Source: Paucibacter sp. DJ2R-2
GTDB taxonomy: Bacteria > Pseudomonadota > Gammaproteobacteria > Burkholderiales > Burkholderiaceae_C
Assembly: GCF_025717675.1 (NCBI RefSeq)
Contig: NZ_JAJIRT010000001.1
Coordinates: forward strand, 1,364,001 to 1,428,000
Length of the DNA stretch: 64,000 nt
Direction: 5' to 3'
Part shown: positions 47,091 through 55,976 of the stretch, in pieces
Layout of the letters: each line of letters begins with the position of its first letter
Position numbering within the stretch: the first letter of the stretch is position 1
Translations under genes and position numbers: made by a program
The notes under the pieces: generated by a model
The model's database searches: none
Seen by the model: only the letters and a program-made list of their open reading frames with translations
What the model was told of the DNA's origin: nothing

Positions 47091-47486
47091 TCAAGCGGAG
47101 CGACCGCTTTCCACGCATGGCGTGTCCTGGCTGAACAGGTTCTGCCAGAGGCCATCGGCCCTGCGCCGCCAGAGCGAGGACACAAACATCGCTTCCTCCG
47201 CCTTCTCCATCTCCCGAGACACACGCTGCCAATCGGCCCGGTAGCTCAGCAAGGCCAGGCCCTCGCCCAAGGGCAGCAATTTGGCCTCGCTCAATCGGTA
47301 GTGCGAGACCACCGCGCCGCCGTCCAATTGCCCGACGTGCTCGGCCTTGCCGGCGTGGCCACTGGCATAGACGCCCAGGAATTCATCGGCCAGCAGGCGC
47401 TCATCGGCCTCTCGGTCGCCCGATACCAAGGCCGCCCAGACCTGCTCTTCCAGTTGCAGGAGATGAGCCAGGTCGAAAGAACTCAT
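47091..47486 (-). CDS. DUF4440 / NTF2-like protein
   Basis: A 131-residue protein of the SnoaL/NTF2 fold: LLQLEEQVWAALVSGDREAD, ERLLADEFLGVYASGHAGKA and SLWRRRADGLWQNLFSQDTP, the standard DUF4440 layout with the LW-R–DG-W end. Such proteins are small enzymes or ligand binders; the ligand is unknown. Its start overlaps the stop of the upstream DUF885 gene by 4 bases, so the two are coupled. Confidence 0.88.
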   Translation of the reverse strand: MSSFDLAHLLQLEEQVWAALVSGDREADERLLADEFLGVYASGHAGKAEHVGQLDGGAVVSHYRLSEAKLLPLGEGLALLSYRADWQRVSREMEKAEEAMFVSSLWRRRADGLWQNLFSQDTPCVESGRSA

Positions 47487-49327
47487 GGCCGGCCTGCGGC
47501 CGCCTTCAACATCGCCTCGCTGACCACCTTGACCGGGGCGCTGCCGTAGCTGAGGAAGTTCTCATGGAAGGCCTTGAGCTTGAAGGACGGGCCTTGGGCG
47601 GCCTTGAGCTGCTCGCGCAAGGCGAGGATTTCCGAGAAGCCGGCGAAATAACTGCTCAGCTGTACGGCGCTGACTTGTGAGCGGTGCCACTTTTCCTTGG
47701 CCTCGGTTTTGGCCTGGAAGGCTTCGCGCTCGAGCAGCTGGATGGCCTCGGCCTCGCCCTGGCCCAGCACATGGGTCTGGTAGTCCAGGATGGCATTGCA
47801 GACCACGCGCAGATTCCATTTCGCGTACATCAGGCCCATCTCGGGGCTGGGCTGACCGTTGACCGAACCCCAGCCGCTTTCCATCATCATGCGCTCGGCG
47901 TAGACGGCCCAGCCTTCGATCATGGCGCCGTTGCCGAACAGGCTCTTGACCTTGGAGCTGGACTTGTTCGAGTACAGCAGCTGCACATAGTGACCCGGCA
48001 CGGCTTCGTGGATGCTCAGCACCTGCAGGGTCCAGTGGTTGTACTCGCGCAGAAAGGACTCGGCCTCGGCCGGGCTGTACTTGTCCAGCGGGTCGACGTT
48101 GTAATACGTCATGCCCTTGGGGTCCAGCGGGCCGGGCGCGCTGATCGAGGCGCCGGCCACGCCGCGCATATACGCCGGGGTTTCGCGCACCAGCAAAGGG
48201 CGGCTCGGGTCCAGGGTCAGCAAGTCATGCTCGGTGACCCAGGCCGAAAGCGCGGGGATCTGCGCCTTGATCTCGTCCACAAAGCCCTCGGGCGTGGCAT
48301 GGCGTTCGCTGAGCTTGTCGATGACGCGGGCAATCAGGTCCAGGCGCTCCGTTGGCACGGCCGCGCCGGGGAAGAGCTGGGGCCACAGGCCCAGGGCCAG
48401 CGCACCCATCTTCTGGTGCAGGGCGGCCTTCTCGGCCAGGGCGCGCTGGTACAGGCCGTCGGCATCGACGCTGGCCTGAATCTCATAGCCAAACGACTTC
48501 TCGAACAGCGCGCGGCCGAGGCGGAAATCACGGCCGCTGCCGGCCGCCGTCTGGCGTGCGTCCAGGGCCTTGAGCTCGGCGATGAACTGCTCCAGGCTGC
48601 GCTGCGCGGCGGCGTTATGGCGCAGCAAGGCGGCCTGGCGCGCCGGCGCCAGCTTGGCCTTGGCAGCCGCCTCAGGGATGCTGCTGCGGAAGGTGTCGAG
48701 CGCACCCTCGCTCTGGCGGATCGCCAGGCGCAGATGCATGGGGCTGGGCTCTTTGAGCTTGAGCAAAGCGGCGCGGTAGTAGGCCGGCACCTGCTGCAGG
48801 CGGCGCTCCACCAGGTTCAGGCGCTTCGGCAGGGGCGCGAAGTCTTCCTTGCTGAGCAACTCGGAGAAGCCGTTGGCCACGTTGTACTCGGAAGGATTCC
48901 ACTGGTCGCTGCGCAGCTCGCTGAGGCTCCACTGCAGGCCGCGCAGATGGTTGTCCAGCAGGGCCAGATCGCTGCGCTGGCCGGCGTCGAGCGCCAGCTT
49001 GGCCGGCAATGCCTGCAGGCGCTTCAACCAGCGCTCGGCAAAAGCCAGCTGCGCCTGGCGCAAGGCCTCGGTCGGCGCCGGCAGCTGGGCTGCGGCCGCG
49101 TACTGGCCGGCGGCCACGGCCATCTCGGGCACCAGGCGCCAGTAGTCCTTCAGGAAGGCATCGACTTCCCGCTCGAAGGCTTGAGCGACGGCAGCCGGCG
49201 CATGGACCGCAGCCGGCGTCATCGCGGCCGCCTCAGCCGCTCCGGCCGGGGCCGCAGCTGAGAATGCCAGAACCAAACAGGCCGCGAGGGTGCGCAGTGG
49301 CGGACGTACAGGGAAGTTCGAGGTCAT
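47483..49327 (-). CDS. DUF885 family secreted metalloprotein (probable peptidase)
   Basis: A 614-residue protein with an export signal (LAACLVLAFSAAAPAGAAEA). The DUF885 domain contains HEAVPGHYVQ at residues 440–449, a zinc-metallopeptidase-like HExxxxH motif (Glu441 as presumed catalytic residue), and GWAVYAERMMMESGWG downstream as the third ligand region. Members are thought to be carboxypeptidase-like, but the substrate is uncertain. The ATG giving MTSNFPVRPPL was chosen; one seven codons upstream (MMDGLLA) is an alternative and neither has a strong ribosome-binding site. Confidence 0.88.
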   Translation of the reverse strand: MTSNFPVRPPLRTLAACLVLAFSAAAPAGAAEAAAMTPAAVHAPAAVAQAFEREVDAFLKDYWRLVPEMAVAAGQYAAAAQLPAPTEALRQAQLAFAERWLKRLQALPAKLALDAGQRSDLALLDNHLRGLQWSLSELRSDQWNPSEYNVANGFSELLSKEDFAPLPKRLNLVERRLQQVPAYYRAALLKLKEPSPMHLRLAIRQSEGALDTFRSSIPEAAAKAKLAPARQAALLRHNAAAQRSLEQFIAELKALDARQTAAGSGRDFRLGRALFEKSFGYEIQASVDADGLYQRALAEKAALHQKMGALALGLWPQLFPGAAVPTERLDLIARVIDKLSERHATPEGFVDEIKAQIPALSAWVTEHDLLTLDPSRPLLVRETPAYMRGVAGASISAPGPLDPKGMTYYNVDPLDKYSPAEAESFLREYNHWTLQVLSIHEAVPGHYVQLLYSNKSSSKVKSLFGNGAMIEGWAVYAERMMMESGWGSVNGQPSPEMGLMYAKWNLRVVCNAILDYQTHVLGQGEAEAIQLLEREAFQAKTEAKEKWHRSQVSAVQLSSYFAGFSEILALREQLKAAQGPSFKLKAFHENFLSYGSAPVKVVSEAMLKAAAGRP

Positions 49328-49557
49328 GGCAAGCAATCCATCCATCAATCAAGCGGTCAGTGATGAGCAATCCGGCCGGCAGTGTAGCCAGGGGCTGATT
49401 CGCGCGCCGTTCTCAAGGCGCAGCTTGCGCGCGGCCAGCGCACGGGCCGACACCGGCCTTGGAGCGCGCAGGCGAGATAATGCCCCCCAGCCCGCCGATG
49501 CGCGGGCCGCAGACGATGCTGTGTGAAACCCACGGAACGAAATAGGAGCGCTTTGCC

Positions 49558-50208
49558 ATGATGCAGCCAGCCCGGTTGCCACCCGGCCCGATGACACGGC
49601 AGGCCCGGAGCCTCGGCGTCCGGACCCGCCTGCTCGGCCTGGGCGTCGCCGCTTGCTGCCTTGGCGGCTGTGCGGTGCAGCTGCCCTTCCAGGCGCCGGC
49701 CGAGAAGGTGAGCAAGACCACCGTCTACCAGAACGAGCGTTTCCAGGCCGACGAAACCTTCTCGCGCTTGTTCGACGGCACGGTCGAAGACACCTGCGAG
49801 GCAGCGCGCCGTGCCCTGCTGAGCCAGGGCTATGTGATCAGCCCGACACCATCCAATGCCGTGCCGGCCAGCAGCAACAACAGCTCGGTCACCGGCCGCA
49901 AGCATTTCCAGCCGGACGGCGAGGTCCATGTAGAGATCAGCTTCAATGTCGTGTGTGCGCCCGACGGCCGCCAGGACTTGGTGACCACAGCGTTCGTCTC
50001 CGCCCAGCAAGACCGTTACTCGCTCAAGAAGAGCAGCAACTCGACCAGCATTGGCGTCAGCGCCCTGGGGTCCATCTCGGTGCCCATGTCCTCGACCGAC
50101 GAATCCCTGGTCAAGGTGGCCAGCGAAACCATCCCGGCCGGCGCCTTCTACGACCGCTTCTTCAGCCTGATGCAGCGCATGTTGGGCGAGCGCACGGCGG
50201 ACCGCTGA
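49558..50208 (+). CDS. DUF2242 lipoprotein
   Basis: A 216-residue predicted lipoprotein with lipobox LGGC (Cys38). The DUF2242 domain is clear: KTTVYQNERFQADETFSRLF, CEAARRALLSQGYVI, HVEISFNVVCAPDG, and VSAQQDRYSLKKSSNSTS, then SDESLVK-like STDESLVKVASETI. Function unknown; common in Burkholderiales. AGGAG lies ~9 bases before tandem ATG codons. Confidence 0.92.
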   Translation: MMQPARLPPGPMTRQARSLGVRTRLLGLGVAACCLGGCAVQLPFQAPAEKVSKTTVYQNERFQADETFSRLFDGTVEDTCEAARRALLSQGYVISPTPSNAVPASSNNSSVTGRKHFQPDGEVHVEISFNVVCAPDGRQDLVTTAFVSAQQDRYSLKKSSNSTSIGVSALGSISVPMSSTDESLVKVASETIPAGAFYDRFFSLMQRMLGERTADR

Positions 50209-50218
50209 GCGACGCGGC

Positions 50219-51523
50219 TCAGTCCGCGGGCAGTTCGGCCGCCCGGGCGCGCAGCAAGGCCTGGTCCTGGGCATTGCCGCTAAGCCGGGCGGCACGCTCG
50301 AAGGCCTCGCGCGCTTCCCGGCCGCGGCCCAGCCGGGCCAGCACATCACCCTCGACGCTGGCCAGCCAGGGGTAGTCGCGCAGCGCCGGTTGCTCGCGCA
50401 AGGGCTGCAGCAAAGTCAGGGCCACCGCGGGCCCGCCGCCTTGTTCCGCGCTCATCATGCTCACCGCCACCGCCCGGTTCAGGCTGACCACGGGCGAAGG
50501 AAAGCGCGCCACCAACGCGTCATACGCGGCCACGATGGCGGGCCAATCGGTGGCCTCGGCCGTGGCCGCCCGGGCATGGCAGGCGGCGATGGCGGCTTGC
50601 AACTGATAGGGCCCGGGGCCGGCCGGGTCGGCCTGTGCCAAGGTCTGAGCTCGGGCCAGGGCGGCCAGGCCGCGGCGGATCAGCAAGGCATCCCAGCGGC
50701 GTCGGTCCTGGGCCATCAGCAGCACCGGCCGGCCCTGGGCATCGCCCCGGGCGGCCAGGCGCGAAGACTGGATCTCAAGCAAGGCCAGCAGGCCTTGTAC
50801 CTCGGGTTCAAGCGGGCTCAGGCCGGCCAGCACCCGGGCCAGACGCAGCGCCTCTTCGCACAAGGCCGGGCGCAACCAGTCCTCGCCAGTGCTGGCGGCA
50901 TGGCCTTCGTTGAACATCAGGTAGACGACGGCCAGCACCGAGCCCAGGGCTTCACGGCGCGCCGCGCCCTGAGGCAGTTCGAAAGGCAGACCGCTGTCCG
51001 CCAAGGTGCGCTTGGCACGGACGATGCGCTGGGCCACGGTGGCCTCGGGCTGCAGGCAGGCGCGGGCGATCTCAGCCGTGCTCAGGCCACCCAGCAGACG
51101 CAGGGTCAGGGCCACCCGGCTGGCCGGTGGCAGCACCGGATGGCAGGCGATGAAAAGCAGGCGAAGCAGGTCGTCATCGATGTGGGCGGCATCGGCGGCC
51201 TGGTCGAGGCTGCGGATCAGCTCGGGCGCGAAATCGGGCTCCACATCGGCTTGCAAGGTTTGCAGATCCTGGGTCAGGGCTTCCTCCTGGCGCGCCTGCA
51301 TGGCGACGCGGCGCAGGTGATCCAGCGCGCGATGCTTGGCCGTGGTCATCAGCCAGGCGGCCGGCTTGTCCGGCAGGCCATCGCGCGGCCAGGTTTCCAG
51401 GGCGGCCAGCAAGGCGTCTTGCGCCAGCTCCTCGGCGCGGTCCAGATCACGCACCAGACGGGCCACATGGGCGACGATGTGCGCCGACTCTTGGCGCCAG
51501 ATGGCCGCCACGGTGTCGCGCAT
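50219..51523 (-). CDS. ECF RNA polymerase sigma factor with long C-terminal extension (ECF42-like)
   Basis: A 434-residue sigma-70-family protein. Region 2 is at the N-terminus (VRDLDRAEELAQDALLAALE; PAAWLMTTAKHRALDHLRR) and region 4 follows (LTLRLLGGLSTAEIARACLQ, PEATVAQRIVRAKRTL). The C-terminal ~230 residues are a helical TPR-like extension (YLMFNEGHAAS; PSPVVSLNRAVAVSM; YPWLASVEGDVLARLGRGRE). That layout is known from ECF42 sigma factors, which lie next to DGPF-domain proteins, as here. It is the last gene of a DGPF–SRPBCC–VOC–sigma operon. A start six codons upstream would overlap the VOC gene. Confidence 0.9.
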   Translation of the reverse strand: MRDTVAAIWRQESAHIVAHVARLVRDLDRAEELAQDALLAALETWPRDGLPDKPAAWLMTTAKHRALDHLRRVAMQARQEEALTQDLQTLQADVEPDFAPELIRSLDQAADAAHIDDDLLRLLFIACHPVLPPASRVALTLRLLGGLSTAEIARACLQPEATVAQRIVRAKRTLADSGLPFELPQGAARREALGSVLAVVYLMFNEGHAASTGEDWLRPALCEEALRLARVLAGLSPLEPEVQGLLALLEIQSSRLAARGDAQGRPVLLMAQDRRRWDALLIRRGLAALARAQTLAQADPAGPGPYQLQAAIAACHARAATAEATDWPAIVAAYDALVARFPSPVVSLNRAVAVSMMSAEQGGGPAVALTLLQPLREQPALRDYPWLASVEGDVLARLGRGREAREAFERAARLSGNAQDQALLRARAAELPAD

Positions 51524-51533
51524 GGCGCAGCCT

Positions 51534-51953
51534 TCAGGCATCGCTGCCCGAGTCGGCGCAGGCGCTGACGTCCATGAAGCACAGCTCCCAGATGTGACCG
51601 TCCAGGTCCTCGAAGCCGTGGGCATACATGAAGCCATGGTCCTGCGGCGCGCGCGGCGCCGTGCCGCCGGCGGCCACAGCCTTGGCCACCAGGGCGTCCA
51701 CCTCGGCCCGGCTGCTGCAAGACAGGCAAAGCAAAAGCTCGGTGCCCTGGCGCGCGTCGACGATGGGCTTGGCCGTGAAGCCCTGGAAGAACTCATGAGT
51801 CAGCAGCATGGCGAAGAGCTGCTCGCCCAAGACCAGACAGGCACCCTGCTCGTTGCTGAACTGCGGGTTGAAGCGGTAGCCCATGGCCTCAAAAAACGCA
51901 CGCGAAGCGGCCAAGTCCCGAACCGGCAAATTGACGAAGATTTGTTGATGCAT
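51534..51953 (-). CDS. VOC-family (glyoxalase-like) protein
   Basis: A 139-residue protein, MHQQIFVNLPVRDLAASRAF, FEAMGYRFNPQF, ending FMYAHGFEDLDGHIWELCFM. The N-terminal and C-terminal metal-ligand blocks (including E in HIWEL) fit the vicinal-oxygen-chelate fold of the DGPF-associated type. Substrate unknown. It lies between the SRPBCC gene and the sigma-factor gene in one operon. Confidence 0.9.
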   Translation of the reverse strand: MHQQIFVNLPVRDLAASRAFFEAMGYRFNPQFSNEQGACLVLGEQLFAMLLTHEFFQGFTAKPIVDARQGTELLLCLSCSSRAEVDALVAKAVAAGGTAPRAPQDHGFMYAHGFEDLDGHIWELCFMDVSACADSGSDA

Positions 51954-51982
51954 GGGAAAAGCCTCCTGAATTGGGGTCAGAG

Positions 51983-52558
51983 TCATTTCTGCGCGGCGGC
52001 TGCGGCTGCAGGCGGCGACGCCTCAGCCAGGGCCTTGAGGTTCAGCAGGCCGGCTTCGAAGTCGCGCCCGATCATGCGGTCCATATTGAAAATCACGCCC
52101 ATCAGCTTGCTGATGAAGGGCGAGGGGCCGCTCAAGGACCAGCTGACCTCACACGCGCCGCCCGGCTGCGCCACGATCTGGAATTCGGCCAGGTTGTGGG
52201 CCTCGAAAGGCTTGAGGAAATCCAGGCGCATCTGCACACGCTGCGGCGCCTCTTGCGCGGTGATCTCCATGCTGCCCTCGCCCACCTCCTTGCTCTGCCA
52301 AGCGTAGCGAGCACCGGGGCCGACCGTCTGGGCGCTGTACTGGCCCTGGATCTGCGGGTCCTTCTTCTCGTAGGGGTTCCAGCGATTGAACTGGCGCAGA
52401 TCCTGAATCAAGGCGAACAAGGCCTCGGGCGAGGCCTGGATCAGCAGCTTGCGCTCGACACGGAACTGATCAGGCTGGCGCGCCGCCTGGATCAGCAAGA
52501 CCAGCAGCACCAGCAGCAAGAGGCCACCGACGGCTTTGAACAGGCTCGCCCACATCAT
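51983..52558 (-). CDS. SRPBCC-family (START-like) protein with membrane anchor
   Basis: A 191-residue protein with an N-terminal hydrophobic helix (LFKAVGGLLLLVLLVLLIQA) and a ligand-binding fold: FRVERKLLIQASPEALFALI, QDLRQFNRWNPYEKKDPQIQ, and VSWSLSGPSPFISKLMGVIF, with MIGRDFEAGLLNLKALAE at the C-terminus. Ligand unknown. It overlaps the upstream DGPF gene by 4 bases (ATGA), so they are coupled. Confidence 0.9.
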   Translation of the reverse strand: MMWASLFKAVGGLLLLVLLVLLIQAARQPDQFRVERKLLIQASPEALFALIQDLRQFNRWNPYEKKDPQIQGQYSAQTVGPGARYAWQSKEVGEGSMEITAQEAPQRVQMRLDFLKPFEAHNLAEFQIVAQPGGACEVSWSLSGPSPFISKLMGVIFNMDRMIGRDFEAGLLNLKALAEASPPAAAAAAQK

Positions 52559-52998
52559 GCGGCTCCAGCGCTCTGGCTGGCCTGCTGGGCCTCGATCGCC
52601 TTCATCTGATCGAGGGCCGGGCCGGGCGTGAAGTCATCAAGCTCGTAGAGCTGGCGCACCTCGATCTCGCCGCCGTCGCCCTGCCTGCCGAAGGGCGCCG
52701 GGAAACGCCGCGCCCATTCCATGGCCTCCGCGCGGGAGCGCACCTGGATCAAGGTGTAGCCGGCGATCAACTCCTTGGTTTCGGCAAAAGGGCCGTCCAT
52801 GAGCTGCGCCTGGCCGTTCTGGTAGCGCTGGCGCCAGCCCTCGCGGCTGGGCTTGAGGCCGTTGCCGTCCAGCAGCACGCCGGCCTTGGCCAGCCCTTCG
52901 TGATAGCGGGCCATGTCCGCCATCAGCGGGTCGTCGGCCGGCGGCATGATGCCGGCCTCGCTGCTGGCAGTGGCGCGCACGATGATCATGAATCGCAT
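52555..52998 (-). CDS. DGPF-domain (YciI-like) protein, first copy
   Basis: A 147-residue YCII-related protein: MRFMIIVRATASSEAGIMPP, the eponymous block MDGPFAETKELIAGYTLIQV, and EWARRFPAPFGRQGDGGEIE. Such proteins typically lie beside ECF sigma factors and may bind small molecules. GGAG precedes the ATG by ~8 bases. The ECF-type promoter candidate upstream would drive this gene, SRPBCC, VOC and the sigma factor. Confidence 0.92.
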   Translation of the reverse strand: MRFMIIVRATASSEAGIMPPADDPLMADMARYHEGLAKAGVLLDGNGLKPSREGWRQRYQNGQAQLMDGPFAETKELIAGYTLIQVRSRAEAMEWARRFPAPFGRQGDGGEIEVRQLYELDDFTPGPALDQMKAIEAQQASQSAGAA

Positions 52999-53050
52999 GA
53001 GGTTCTCCTGAGCCAATGGAAGCAGAGCCGCCGCTTGCGGCCCACCCACA

Positions 53051-53080
53051 CACGACGAAGCCGGGCAGCGCTTCTCGACC
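53051..53080 (-). promoter_or_regulatory. Candidate ECF-type promoter for the DGPF operon
   Basis: On the minus strand GGTCGA (53080–53075) and CGTC (53057–53054) are separated by 17 bases, the geometry of many ECF promoters (−10 CGTC). It lies 50–80 bases upstream of the first DGPF gene. Assignment to the sigma factor of the same operon is a guess. Confidence 0.35.
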
Positions 53081-53114
53081 GCTGATGCACAAAATCAGGG
53101 TAAATACCCGGTCA

Positions 53115-53498
53115 TCAAAGCGGCTCGGCATCCTCAAAGCAAGGCCCGACCTGACGCAGCTCCACCGTCGCCCACTCGGCCGCCGGGCAGAGGGCAGCCA
53201 TCTCCAGCGCCTGTTCGCGGCTGCAGTTCTTGAGCAGGAAGAAGCCGCCGATCATTTCCTTGGCCTCGGCAAAGGGGCCATCAACCAGCTGGGTCTGGCC
53301 CTCGCGCACCTGCAGGCGCACGGCCTGGCGCGTCGAGGCCAGGGAATTGCTGGCTTCCAGAAGACCGCGGGCTTGCAAGTCCGCAGTGAAGGCCAGCATG
53401 CGGGCATAGGCTTGCTCGCCTCCCTCGCGGCCGCGCTCTTGGCGCTGGCCGGTGGGTTCGACGATCAAAAGCATGTAAGACGAAGAGGGTGTGGCCAT
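53115..53498 (-). CDS. DGPF-domain (YciI-like) protein, second copy
   Basis: A 127-residue YCII-related protein: MATPSSSYMLLIVEPTGQRQ, the block LVDGPFAEAKEMIGGFFLLK, and ALEMAALCPAAEWATVELRQ. Divergent from the first copy outside the DGPF motif, so an old duplication. It is separated from the first copy by 116 bases and diverges from the Suv3-like helicase gene. Same presumed small-molecule-binding role; ligand unknown. Confidence 0.9.
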   Translation of the reverse strand: MATPSSSYMLLIVEPTGQRQERGREGGEQAYARMLAFTADLQARGLLEASNSLASTRQAVRLQVREGQTQLVDGPFAEAKEMIGGFFLLKNCSREQALEMAALCPAAEWATVELRQVGPCFEDAEPL

Positions 53499-53559
53499 CG
53501 CGGGTTCCGGCTTGGGGCTGAGTTCGCGCGCATTGTCTGGCTTCGTGCCCGGCTTGAAC

Positions 53560-55893
53560 ATGTGGTCCACTCCCAGGGTGAGTGATATTTCCAAAGACGC
53601 GGCCACGACCGCCACCCCCTCCTCTTCTACTTCCACGTCAAGTTCCCCCGCGGCTGCCCTGTCCCCGGGCGCCGGCAAGCCCACGCCGCTGAACCTGCCC
53701 AACCCGCGCCATGCCAGCCGCCTGCCGGCCGGCATCGGCCCCGAGCAGCTGCTACGCATACGCCAGGCCGCCTACCAGCTGCCCCAGGTGCTGACGCCGG
53801 CCGATTTCGGCGTGGCCGGTGCCGAGGGCGGCGCCAGCGAAGACGCGCTGGACCGCGCCGGCCTGGTGCTCTTGCAGAAAGCCGTGGCCGGTGCCCGGCC
53901 GAGCCGCTGGATCGCCCCGCAGCTGATGGCCACGGCCCTGGCCCACCTCGATGTGGTGGGCACGGCGCCGACCGTGCGCGCGCTGATGCAGCAGCGCCAA
54001 GTGCTGCTCGACGGCCTGGGCTTGAGCCGCGAAGGCCTGGGCTGGAGCCGGCTCTGCCGCCTCAACCTCAAGCTGGCCCAGCCGGGCTGGCAGATTCCGC
54101 TCGCCTTCCGTGTGCCGCTCGATGACGATGCGCCGGTCTGGGCCTTCTACCGTGACGGCGACCTGCACGCGCTCAAGGCGGCCCTGGGTCAGCAGCCGCC
54201 GTATGTGCATGCGGCCGAGCTGCAAGCCCATCTGGCCCAGCTGCTGGCGCGCAGCGAGGCCGGCCACCCCGAGCATCTGGAGTCCCTGCTACCGCGCCTG
54301 CAGGCGGAATGCGCGACGCCCCAGACCTTCGAGCTGCTCAAGGCCGGCTGCACGCGCGCCCAGGACCGCTGGGAGCACCGCGTCGCTGAGCTCAACACCC
54401 TGGCCGGGCTGAACAGCGAGCTGGCCTTCCAAGGCTACCCCGACACCTTCGACGCCGCGCGCCGCCTGCAGCGCACGGTGACGCTCTACGTCGGCCCGCC
54501 CAACAGCGGCAAGACCTACGCCGCCTTCGAGCGCCTGGCGCAAGCGCATGAAGGTTGCTACCTCGCCCCCTTGCGCCTGCTGGCCCTGGAAGGACGCGAC
54601 CGCCTGGTCGGCCGTGGCGTGCCCTGCTCGCTGCTGACAGGCGAGGAGAACGTGCCGGCCGACAACGCCCGAGTGGTCTCCAGCACCATCGAGATGGTCA
54701 ACACCAACAAGCCCATCGACGTGGCGGTGATCGACGAGGCACAGATGCTCTTCGACCTCTACCGCGGCTGGGCCTGGACCCAGGCCATCGTCGCGGTGCC
54801 GGCCAATGAAGTGATCATCATCTGCTCGGCCTATGCCGTGCCGGCGATCGAGAACCTGCTGGGTCTGTGCGGCGAGCGCTGCACGGTCAAGCATTTCGAG
54901 CGCAAGCAAGAGGTGCAGCTGCTGCCCGCGCCGCTGCCGATCGCTTCGCTCAAAAAGGGCGATGCGGTGGTGGCCTTCAGCCGCCGCGAGGTGCTGATGC
55001 TGCGCGACCAGATCGCCCAGGCCGGCCACCCGGTCTCGGTCATCTACGGCGCCTTGCCGCCCGAGGTGCGGCGGCGCGAGGCCGAGCGTTTTGCCGTCGG
55101 CGCCGCCCACATCCTGGTCGCCACCGACGCCATCGGCATGGGCCTGAACCTGCCGATCCGGCGCGTGCTGTTCAGCACCATGAGCAAGTTCGACGGCCAG
55201 GGTGACCGCGCCTTGACCGTCTCCGAGGTGCACCAGATTGCCGGCCGGGCTGGGCGTTATGGCATGCACGACGAGGGCTTCTGCGGCGTGCTGCGCGAAG
55301 CCGAGCCGCAAGCGGCCAAGGTGCTGAAGGAGCTGCTGCCCAAGCAGCCAAGGGCACCGCGCGACTTCAAGGCCGCGGTGGCGCCGAACTGGTGGCATGT
55401 CAACACCATCGCCAGCCGCCTGGGCCTGAAGCGCCTGCGCGAGGTGCTCAATGTCTTCATGGAACAGCTGCGCCTGGACGACGCCCATTTCGCGGTGGCC
55501 GAGCTGGAGCAGATGCTGGATCTGGCCGGTCAGCTCGACCAGGCGGCCGGCGCTCTGACCATGAAGCAGCGCTTCATCTACGCGCAAGCGCCGGTCGACA
55601 GCCGCACGGATGCCCAGGTGCAGGAATACCTGGACTGGGCCCACCGCCACGCCCTCAATGGCAAGGCTGGTTCGCCCTGGTTCCTGCAGGATGTGGACGA
55701 GCACAGCCGTCTCGATCGCATGGAGCAGGCCTTGCGCAGCTGCACCTTGTGGCTCTGGCTGGACCTGCGCTTCCCTGGCGTCTACGGCCAGGTGGCCGAG
55801 GTGGTGGACCTGCGCAGCCGTCTCAACGACGGCATCGAGCGGCACTTGAAGGGGAAGAAGCCGCTGTGGCAGACACGCGGGGGGCGCCGGTGA
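53560..55893 (+). CDS. Suv3-type ATP-dependent RNA helicase
   Basis: A 777-residue superfamily 2 helicase resembling the mitochondrial RNA degradosome helicase Suv3. Walker A is VGPPNSGKTYAA (Lys318), motif II is VIDEAQM (Asp392), followed by the helicase C domain (VSVIYGALPPEVRRREAERF, ILVATDAIGMGLNLPI, HQIAGRAGRYG) and a Suv3_C-like C-terminal domain. Residues 1–~300 are an additional N-terminal region with a serine-rich leader. The start at an ATG before WSTPRVSDIS was chosen because an upstream start would overlap the divergent DGPF gene. A role in RNA unwinding or decay is inferred from family. Confidence 0.88.
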   Translation: MWSTPRVSDISKDAATTATPSSSTSTSSSPAAALSPGAGKPTPLNLPNPRHASRLPAGIGPEQLLRIRQAAYQLPQVLTPADFGVAGAEGGASEDALDRAGLVLLQKAVAGARPSRWIAPQLMATALAHLDVVGTAPTVRALMQQRQVLLDGLGLSREGLGWSRLCRLNLKLAQPGWQIPLAFRVPLDDDAPVWAFYRDGDLHALKAALGQQPPYVHAAELQAHLAQLLARSEAGHPEHLESLLPRLQAECATPQTFELLKAGCTRAQDRWEHRVAELNTLAGLNSELAFQGYPDTFDAARRLQRTVTLYVGPPNSGKTYAAFERLAQAHEGCYLAPLRLLALEGRDRLVGRGVPCSLLTGEENVPADNARVVSSTIEMVNTNKPIDVAVIDEAQMLFDLYRGWAWTQAIVAVPANEVIIICSAYAVPAIENLLGLCGERCTVKHFERKQEVQLLPAPLPIASLKKGDAVVAFSRREVLMLRDQIAQAGHPVSVIYGALPPEVRRREAERFAVGAAHILVATDAIGMGLNLPIRRVLFSTMSKFDGQGDRALTVSEVHQIAGRAGRYGMHDEGFCGVLREAEPQAAKVLKELLPKQPRAPRDFKAAVAPNWWHVNTIASRLGLKRLREVLNVFMEQLRLDDAHFAVAELEQMLDLAGQLDQAAGALTMKQRFIYAQAPVDSRTDAQVQEYLDWAHRHALNGKAGSPWFLQDVDEHSRLDRMEQALRSCTLWLWLDLRFPGVYGQVAEVVDLRSRLNDGIERHLKGKKPLWQTRGGRR

Positions 55894-55976
55894 CAGCGTG
55901 AGGCGCGGGGACCCCGCGGAAAGGCCAGCAAGGCCGCGCATCCCGGTTGGATGTGGGAAACACGAGAGCTGTACCC

